DNA from: Microcoleus vaginatus HSN003
GTDB taxonomy: Bacteria; Cyanobacteriota; Cyanobacteriia; Cyanobacteriales; Microcoleaceae
DNA: 64,000 nt
Assembly (NCBI RefSeq): GCF_022701255.1
Contig: NZ_CP031705.1
Span: 1,625,501-1,689,500 of the forward strand
Direction: 5' to 3'
Shown here: positions 58,805 to 64,000 of the stretch, in pieces
Layout of the letters: every line of letters starts with the position of its first letter
Position numbering within the stretch: position 1 is the first letter of the stretch
The notes under the pieces: generated by a model
Told to the model about the DNA's origin: nothing
What the model saw: the letters and a program-made list of their open reading frames with translations, nothing else
Databases searched by the model: none
Made by a program: the position numbers and the translations under genes

Positions 58805-60742
58805 CTATTTTTTGACATTAATTACAGGTGATGCTGCTCCATTTTCTCCATTTTTGCTAGTTTGATTCCACATCATCATGCCCATCAAACCGTCAAGCAA
58901 ACCCCCACTACCGCCGTTACCATTCACTGCGACATCGGGAACGACGCGAACGCTGCCATCTGAGATCGCCTGCATCAGTTGCAGCAGCGTGTAACTCTGC
59001 GTACCGAGGGCGTTGACACCAACTTGATAAGCATCCGCTTTTGCTTGTCCCATCAGCCGAATCCCTTCTGCTTCACCGCTTGCGTGTTCGATCGCAGCAG
59101 TTGCACTCAGTTGGGCAATTTTCACCCCTTGTTCTGCCGCCACCACCTGATTTTGAATGTCCGCGATCGCAGTTGCGCGCACCAATTCTTGACGCTGCGA
59201 CTGTGAGATGCGCTGCACATCATAAGTTTTCTCCTGTTCCTGAGCAATTTTGCGATCGGTCAATGTTTGCATTAACTCTGGTGGCGGCGAAATCAAACCG
59301 ATCAGCGTGTCCACTGCTTGCACATCGTAGGCCCGCAGGGCTTGACGCACGTGTTCTGCCGCCTCTGCTTGGCGTTCGCTGCGCGCGATCAGAAAATCGA
59401 GTATTGTATATTCTTGAGAAGAATTGCGAAAATAATTGCCCACAATTGGACGCAGCACTTGGTCGATTAGATTCTGCATCGAACCTTGGCGCGAAATGAC
59501 TCTCGGTGCATCCAAAGTACCGACATGAATAATCTGAAAAACTTCTAACTCAAAGGTGAATCCGTCAAAAGAAAGCAATTTCAAAGCACTTAACTTGGAG
59601 TCGTAGCCATGTTCTCCGCTGAACCGCGAGGTGAAGTTTAAAACAACATCCGTAGTGGGAACAAGCTCTACTTTCATCACTTTTGTATTGATCGGATGTT
59701 TACCGGGGTAAAGCGGTTCGACCCACACACCTTTATCGCCTTTATTGACAAGATTGCCGTGGGTAAAAGCCACGCCGCTTACATCTTGGTGCGATTTCCC
59801 CACATAGGAAATTACTACTCCTACATAGCCGATCGGCACTTCCGTCATTTTTACCTGTTCTACTTGCACAAACCAGGGATTGAGGTTCCAAGAACCGGAT
59901 AAAATCACCTGTTCTTGCAAGCCCCTGCGCCCGCCACCTTTGATGAAAGATTGCGCTTTTTGGAAATTGTCGTGACCGGGAATTATCGGCCCGGCAATTT
60001 CACCTTCATCAATCGGAATCCCGTCTAGCACGTTCGCAATTCCCACGCGATCTGCAGCAAGTTTGTATAGTTGAAATTCCGACGGCTGCATACCCTTTGC
60101 AGTGGCATTGGCAGAAGTAATCACCTCAAATACGGCTGTATTAATCCGATAAGTACCAGTGGTGATGATGGCTAGTTGCCGTCCTTTTTCTCCACCGTGG
60201 GTGAGAAACTTGCGGGCATTTTGAAAATTGTCGCAATCGACGACTTTGCCTAAAATGCGATCGGGAGGAATGGTGGCTCCGTCATTGGCAATAATTAAAC
60301 CGATTTCATCTTGAGGAACGACAACAACTGGTTCTTTGCGAATGCTATATTGCCAGGGAAAATAACCAAAATGCCAGCCGGGAGGAAGGGTATCTGCTTG
60401 CAAACCTCCTTCGCCATCGAGAGCAATCAATCTACTGGATGGCAAATTTTTGCGAGAAAATTTCTTAGTAACAATTCCCACTTCTCGTTCGCCGATCGCG
60501 ATCAGTCCCAAAATCCAGCCAATCTTAGGTAGGAAAATGAAAATTAGTACAATTCCTCCTACGGGGTAGATCCACATCGGGATGCTAATTCCTTCTTCTT
60601 GGGCTGGTTGAACTTCTTGGGATTGGGGTGGCGGCGGATTGGTTTGAGCAGAAGTTGGTGGCGCGATCGCAGCAGGAGCGATCGCGGTTGCTAAAGATAC
60701 TGTCAAGGGTAAAAGCTTGCGAAGCCAACGTGATTTAGTCAT
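58805..60742 (-). CDS. SPFH/flotillin-like membrane protein
   Basis: The 645-residue protein has an N-terminal hydrophobic segment with signal-like character (LLPLTVSLATAIAPAAIAPP) and a second one at about 55-90. A long SPFH/band-7 region follows (VGIVTKKFSRKNLPSSRLIA onward, through DGFTFELEVFQIIHVGTLDA), then a coiled coil rich in Ala/Gln/Glu (QAEAAEHVRQALRAYDVQAV) and a Gly-rich end (NGNGGSGGLLDGLMGMMMWN). It scaffolds membrane domains; its partner may be the PspA-like protein. It ends at an amber codon followed by a conserved open tail. Confidence 0.87.
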   Translation of the reverse strand: MTKSRWLRKLLPLTVSLATAIAPAAIAPPTSAQTNPPPPQSQEVQPAQEEGISIPMWIYPVGGIVLIFIFLPKIGWILGLIAIGEREVGIVTKKFSRKNLPSSRLIALDGEGGLQADTLPPGWHFGYFPWQYSIRKEPVVVVPQDEIGLIIANDGATIPPDRILGKVVDCDNFQNARKFLTHGGEKGRQLAIITTGTYRINTAVFEVITSANATAKGMQPSEFQLYKLAADRVGIANVLDGIPIDEGEIAGPIIPGHDNFQKAQSFIKGGGRRGLQEQVILSGSWNLNPWFVQVEQVKMTEVPIGYVGVVISYVGKSHQDVSGVAFTHGNLVNKGDKGVWVEPLYPGKHPINTKVMKVELVPTTDVVLNFTSRFSGEHGYDSKLSALKLLSFDGFTFELEVFQIIHVGTLDAPRVISRQGSMQNLIDQVLRPIVGNYFRNSSQEYTILDFLIARSERQAEAAEHVRQALRAYDVQAVDTLIGLISPPPELMQTLTDRKIAQEQEKTYDVQRISQSQRQELVRATAIADIQNQVVAAEQGVKIAQLSATAAIEHASGEAEGIRLMGQAKADAYQVGVNALGTQSYTLLQLMQAISDGSVRVVPDVAVNGNGGSGGLLDGLMGMMMWNQTSKNGENGAASPVINVKK

Positions 60743-60819
60743 AGTTTTTTACCTGTTTTAAGCTAAAATGTACTGAAAAGTTATTAGCTACAATTATTCA
60801 ACAGGTTCCTTTTAAGGTC

Positions 60820-60858
60820 AATTCATTAAATTCATTAATTAAGTTCATAAAAGTCATA
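60820..60858 (-). promoter_or_regulatory. TTCATAAAAGTCAT direct repeats ahead of the intact SPFH gene, copy 3
   Basis: Two units (AATTCATTAAATTCAT and AGTTCATAAAAGTCAT) lie 80-115 bp upstream of the SPFH ATG. On the coding strand they read ATGACTTTTATGAA, so they could also begin a very short upstream peptide. Their conservation at three loci makes a regulatory role likely; the binding protein is unknown. Confidence 0.55.
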
Positions 60859-60940
60859 CCTTTAGTCAGGCAGGGGTTGAAACCCATACCCCAAAATAGT
60901 AACGGAGAAAGCGGCAGTGCCGTTTCCCTACCCCAAAATA

Positions 60941-61004
60941 ATCCCCCTATGATGCTTCAAATCCGCCGTCGTCCGCCCAACACATCCGTCTCCGTACTCT
61001 ACTT
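60941..61004 (+). pseudogene. Duplicated 5' end of trpC
   Basis: This stretch encodes [18 protein letters not shown] and is about 57 of 64 bases identical to the start of the trpC gene at 61856-61919, including the CCCCCTAT leader. It ends abruptly in the 3' end of xisI. It is a partial direct duplication flanking the xis module. Confidence 0.75.
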
Positions 61005-61395
61005 AGGCCGATCGCACAGCAGCCGATTCAGCAACACTCTCTTCATCTTTGCCACTCAAACCCGTTCCAAATTCAGTATATTGCCGCACTTTAGGATGCC
61101 GAAAACCGAGTACAATATCTTCATTAGGAACACCTGCTGCTAGTAAATCGGTAGCCACTCCTTCTTCGGTATCATCATATTGAATCCAGATTTTACCGTC
61201 GATTAAATTGATGTGAATTGGTGTAGCGTGAAGGTAATTGTCATCATTCCAACCAATATCCAAAACTAAGTATCCTCCTCGATCGTCATCAAATAGCAGT
61301 TGAGAATGATAGCCGTCAGGTATAGTATTGCGGAAATTAGCGTGTTCCTGAAGTAGGGTTTTGATAATTTCTTGGTATTTCAATCGGGTATCCAT
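61003..61395 (-). CDS. xisI: XisI-family protein
   Basis: The 130-residue protein matches XisI, first described as a factor controlling excision of the nitrogen-fixation fdxN element (YQEIIKTLLQEHANF, then LLFDDDRGGYLVLDIGWNDD, IHINLIDGKIWIQYDDTEEG and NEDIVLGFRHPKVRQYTEF). XisH/XisI pairs are abundant in filamentous cyanobacteria, far beyond fdxN elements, with unclear role. The C-terminal 20 residues after TEFG look non-homologous, and the stop falls within the trpC duplicate. It overlaps the xisH fragment by 16 bp. Confidence 0.88.
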   Translation of the reverse strand: MDTRLKYQEIIKTLLQEHANFRNTIPDGYHSQLLFDDDRGGYLVLDIGWNDDNYLHATPIHINLIDGKIWIQYDDTEEGVATDLLAAGVPNEDIVLGFRHPKVRQYTEFGTGLSGKDEESVAESAAVRSA

Positions 61396-61562
61396 TGAAC
61401 TATTGCCTCACTTTTTTCATCAAGAACAATCAGTTTGACAAGTGGTTTTTTTAATAAAAGTTGACTTAATTCAATGGTGAATACGCTATTAAAAATCGGT
61501 TGACAAATTGCCAGATAGAGACTTCTATTATAGAATAAGTTGAGATTGAAATTTTGCAGCAT
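61380..61562 (-). pseudogene. Truncated xisH (C-terminal end)
   Basis: Only about 60 C-terminal residues of XisH remain (FYNRSLYLAICQPIFN, then LKKPLVKLIVLDEKSEAIVQ and WIPD), with the family ending kLIVxDxxxExIvxWI. The nuclease-like N-terminal part is gone. The 5' boundary, at about 61562, meets the 71-bp tandem repeat array. A short ATG frame survives, but the protein would lack its active-site region. Confidence 0.75.
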
Positions 61563-61564
61563 TC

Positions 61565-61805
61565 TCAAGAACAGGCTTTCCGGCCTGTTCCACAAAGAGA
61601 AAGTTCTTTTGTGGGGTGGGCATCCTGGCCGCCCTTCAAGAACAGGCTTTCCGGCCTGTTCCACAAAGAGTAAGTTCTTTTGTGGAGTGGGCATCCTGCC
61701 CGCCCTTCAAGAACAGGCTTTCCGGCCTGTTCCACAAAGAGTAAGTTCTTTTGTGGGGTGGGCATCCTGCCCGCCCTTCAAGAACAGGCATCTTGCCTGT
61801 TCCAC
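61565..61805. repeat. 71-bp tandem array of hairpin repeats
   Basis: Three complete units begin at 61565, 61636 and 61707, with a fourth partial unit at 61778; spacing is exactly 71 bp. Each unit joins AACAGGCTTTCCGGCCTGTT with GTGGGCATCCTGCCCGCC. The array truncates xisH. It is not CRISPR: there are no unique spacers. Confidence 0.85.
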
Positions 61806-61865
61806 TATGAAGAATGATGCAATATCTCAGTTGAAAGTTGTACGATCGCCCTTTATCCCCCTATC

Positions 61866-62765
61866 ATGCTTCAAATCCGCCGTCGTCCCCCCAGCACATC
61901 AGTCTCCGTCCTCTACCTCAGCTACCAAATCGCCGTACCCGACGCCGAACCCCGGCACATCCTCGAAGAAATCGTCTGGGAAAAAGAAGCTGAAGTCGCC
62001 CAGAAACGCGATCGCACCCCGTTAGCCGATCTTCACAAAAAACTCCCCTTTGCACCGCCAACCCGCGACTTTCTTGCCGCCCTCAAAAACGGTAAAACCA
62101 CACCCGCTATCATCGCCGAAGTTAAAAAAGCTTCCCCCAGCAAAGGCGTAATTCGCGAAGATTTCGACCCGGTGGCGATCGCCCTAGCTTACCAACAAAA
62201 CGGCGCCAGTTGCATCTCCGTACTCACCGATGAAAAGTTCTTTCAAGGCAGCTTCGACAACCTCGCTAAAATCCGTGCAGCCGTCGATTTACCCTTACTT
62301 TGCAAAGAGTTTATTATCTATCCCTACCAAATCTATCTCGCCCGGATTCACGGCGCCGATGCTGTATTGTTAATCGCAGCTATTCTGTCTGATAAAGACT
62401 TACAATATTTTGTGAAAATTGTCAAGACATTGGGCATGACAGCTTTAATAGAAGTTCACACTCTCGAAGAACTCGATCGAGTATTAACCCTACAAGGCGT
62501 TAACCTGATCGGCATCAACAACCGCAACCTAGAAGACTTTTCCGTCAGCCTAGAAACTACCACTCAACTATTAGCCTCGCGCCAAACCGAAATCCAAGCA
62601 AAAGGCATCCTCATCGTCAGCGAGTCAGGAATCCACACTCCCGACGACTTAACTCAAGTTGCCAGTGCCGGCGCCGAAGCCGTTCTCATCGGCGAATCTC
62701 TAGTCAAACAGCCAGATCCAGGGGCCGCTTTAGCCTCGCTTGCCGATCGCCCTCCCAGCCTGTGA
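61866..62765 (+). CDS. trpC: Indole-3-glycerol-phosphate synthase
   Basis: The 299-residue TIM-barrel enzyme makes indole-3-glycerol phosphate in tryptophan synthesis. Conserved parts are [76 protein letters not shown] and GIHTPDDL, followed by [12 protein letters not shown]. The catalytic Lys and Glu positions are in place. The first 18 residues (MLQIRRRPP) come just before the usual N-terminus and are duplicated upstream at 60951-61004. No other trp gene is adjacent, as is common in cyanobacteria. Confidence 0.95.
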   Translation: MLQIRRRPPSTSVSVLYLSYQIAVPDAEPRHILEEIVWEKEAEVAQKRDRTPLADLHKKLPFAPPTRDFLAALKNGKTTPAIIAEVKKASPSKGVIREDFDPVAIALAYQQNGASCISVLTDEKFFQGSFDNLAKIRAAVDLPLLCKEFIIYPYQIYLARIHGADAVLLIAAILSDKDLQYFVKIVKTLGMTALIEVHTLEELDRVLTLQGVNLIGINNRNLEDFSVSLETTTQLLASRQTEIQAKGILIVSESGIHTPDDLTQVASAGAEAVLIGESLVKQPDPGAALASLADRPPSL

Positions 62766-63117
62766 AAGGCGAGACCGCTTGACAAACCACCCTTAATTCT
62801 GATAAAAAATGATTAAGTAGGTAAATAATGAGAATTTCTAGCCTGCATCGACTCAAGCGCTACTGTAAAAAAAAATAGCACTCAAAGCTATATTGCATAG
62901 AAATATTTTGCCAGAAAGCAATTAAATCTATTCTGTAAGCCTGTCGATCGCAAGATTTAGCGTGTCCAACGCACCCAGCCCCGAATATTCGATGATCGGC
63001 AAAGCAGGGGTGATTGTACGGTTAGAAAACAAATAAAAAATCGGGCATCTAATGTTCACCTGTGATGCCTCATGCAATTGCAATGGGGTGTCGGTTCGCT
63101 GAGGTATATTAGCTTTC
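62766..63117. other. A/T-rich intergenic region
   Basis: I see no repeat family and no gene. A 72-codon minus-strand frame (62928-63146) lacks protein character. GAGGTATATTAGC just ahead of 63118 may hold a -10 box for the next gene. Confidence 0.4.
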
Positions 63118-63363
63118 ATGGAGCCAATCCCCCTTCCTTCGTACATTCATTATGAATTGCTACTTCAATTGTTAGAACGCAAAACGATGTTTGCTGTCAG
63201 TCCACAATCGCCGCAGCAGCAACAAGTACACCAACTTATTATTACACTGCGTAAAGCCCTTGCCATTCAAAAGCAATTAGAACAAAGCTGCGAGCGATCG
63301 AACTTAGCGGTAGAACACCGCTGGTCTCTAAATGAAATTAACCAGAAGGGAGTTAAAAGTTAA
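63118..63363 (+). CDS. Small conserved cyanobacterial protein, probably DUF5340
   Basis: The 81-residue protein (MEPIPLPSYIHYELLLQLLE, then QQQVHQLIITLRKALAIQKQ and VEHRWSLNE) is predicted helical and soluble. It resembles the DUF5340 family found in most cyanobacteria, function unknown. I recall this from memory. It lies 78 bp upstream of the aminotransferase gene on the same strand. Confidence 0.7.
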   Translation: MEPIPLPSYIHYELLLQLLERKTMFAVSPQSPQQQQVHQLIITLRKALAIQKQLEQSCERSNLAVEHRWSLNEINQKGVKS

Positions 63364-63441
63364 AAAAGTTAGAGTAGCGACGTGACGGATCGTATTTGAT
63401 TTATTCTATATAACTCCCACAGAAAAACTTAGGACAATATC

Positions 63442-64000
63442 ATGGACAACAAATTAATGCTGATGATTCCCGGCCCGACGCCGGTACCTGAAGCGGCCTT
63501 GTTAGCGATGGCAAAACACCCGATGGGCCACCGCAGCAAGGAATTTGACGGGATTTTTGCAGAATGTACCGAAAATTTGAAATGGTTGCACCAAACAAAA
63601 AGTGACGTGCTGAGTTTAACGGTTTCCGGTACCGGCGCGATGGAAGCTGGGATAATTAATTTCCTGAGTGCGGGCGATCGAGTTTTAGTCGGCACTAACG
63701 GCAAATTTGGTGAACGTTGGGCCGAAGTCGCCGAAGCTTACGGTTTAAACGCCGAAATTATTAAAGCCGAGTGGGGTCAACCTTTAGACCCCGAACACTT
63801 CCGCGAAAAACTCGAAGCAGATACAGAGAAGCAAATCAAAGCTGTCATCCTCACCCACTCGGAAACCTCCACCGGCGTCCTCAACGACCTCGAAACCATC
63901 AACCGCCACGTTAAAGCCCACGGTGAAGCTTTAATTATGGTCGATGCTGTCACTAGCTTAGGCGCTGTCAATATTCCGATGGACGCTTGGGGAATCGATG
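63442..64000 (+). CDS. Class V aminotransferase (serine/alanine-glyoxylate type), 3' end outside window
   Basis: The first 186 residues are present, from the ATG at 63442. The frame opens MDNKLMLMIPGPTPVPEAAL, the conserved start of alanine/serine-glyoxylate aminotransferases. MGHRSKEFDGIF, then SGTGAMEAGIINFLSAGD and THSETSTGVLND follow, with MVDAVTSLGA carrying the PLP-binding Asp. The PLP Lys lies beyond the window. In cyanobacteria this family is often mis-named soluble hydrogenase subunit; it works in photorespiratory glyoxylate and serine metabolism. Confidence 0.9.
   Translation, partial: MDNKLMLMIPGPTPVPEAALLAMAKHPMGHRSKEFDGIFAECTENLKWLHQTKSDVLSLTVSGTGAMEAGIINFLSAGDRVLVGTNGKFGERWAEVAEAYGLNAEIIKAEWGQPLDPEHFREKLEADTEKQIKAVILTHSETSTGVLNDLETINRHVKAHGEALIMVDAVTSLGAVNIPMDAWGID

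Noticed and set aside
61565..61805. Array resembling a CRISPR
   Set aside because: Units repeat at 71 bp with no unique spacers, and the hairpins belong to a family dispersed elsewhere in the window.
62928..63146. 72-codon minus-strand frame
   Set aside because: It has no recognisable motif and would overlap the start of the conserved small gene at 63118.

Overview
The window reads as chromosomal DNA of a filamentous cyanobacterium, probably Oscillatoriales and Microcoleus/Oscillatoria-like. The signs are very frequent HIP1-type GCGATCGC octamers, cyanobacterial marker proteins (BicA, Ycf46, cyAbrB, a VTE5-type phytol kinase, XisI, DUF3616, a probable DUF5340), heptanucleotide tandem repeats such as (TCTAAAA)n, and many dispersed hairpin repeats. 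Taxonomy is inference; there is no rRNA in the window.

Layout. 0-3 kb: the end of a membrane protein, then an aspartoacylase divergent from a LysR regulator. 3-10 kb: a minus-strand NAD salvage/synthesis locus (pncB, nadD, nrtR, a PchB-like chorismate mutase, nadE) with a palindrome that looks like an NrtR operator. Its distal end carries an RTX-DUF192 fusion and an orphan csx3 (CRISPR ring-nuclease family, with no CRISPR in the window) joined to a subtilase remnant. 10-14.5 kb: two small genes or gene fragments, MITE-like elements, a ferric-reductase-like membrane protein, a WD40 protein and a DUF2470 protein. 14.5-21.7 kb: ycf46, then a two-gene CHAT protease plus STAND-NTPase/14xWD40 module. 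A nearly identical fragment of the DUF2470 gene lies on its far side. 21.7-34 kb: mostly housekeeping (DUF3616, site-2 protease, cyAbrB, Rrf2, GFA, cbiB, pyrR, tRNA-Ile(CAU), a CNNM/CorC-type protein, queC) and a decayed dCache sensor. 34.5-42 kb: a pyrimidine-salvage/URC-type uracil catabolism cluster (codA, urc1-like, tandem class III cyclase, urc4/DUF1688, upp). 42-50 kb: glycosyltransferases, a TPR protein and the bicarbonate transporter gene bicA. 50-55 kb: DinB, ABM and phytol kinase genes, then a cobalamin riboswitch ahead of an unknown gene, a methyltransferase and a solitary ECF-type ATPase. 55-61 kb: an envelope-stress-like group (substrate-binding protein, membrane PspA-like protein, large SPFH protein) with several SPFH remnants. 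61-64 kb: xisI with a truncated xisH, inserted between two copies of the 5' end of trpC, then trpC, a small conserved gene and a class V aminotransferase that runs off the window.

The strongest candidates for less-described biology are: (i) the CHAT/STAND pair, which shares a short IGRD...TGD motif and whose WD40 repeats are near-identical except at a few variable positions; (ii) the stand-alone csx3; (iii) the cytosine-to-uracil URC cluster with a cyclase translationally coupled to urc4; (iv) the B12-riboswitch-led operon of unknown function; and (v) the SPFH family, with one intact gene carrying an in-frame amber codon before a conserved tail and several remnants sharing a direct-repeat promoter.

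All family names come from reading the translated sequence by eye. No database search was run.
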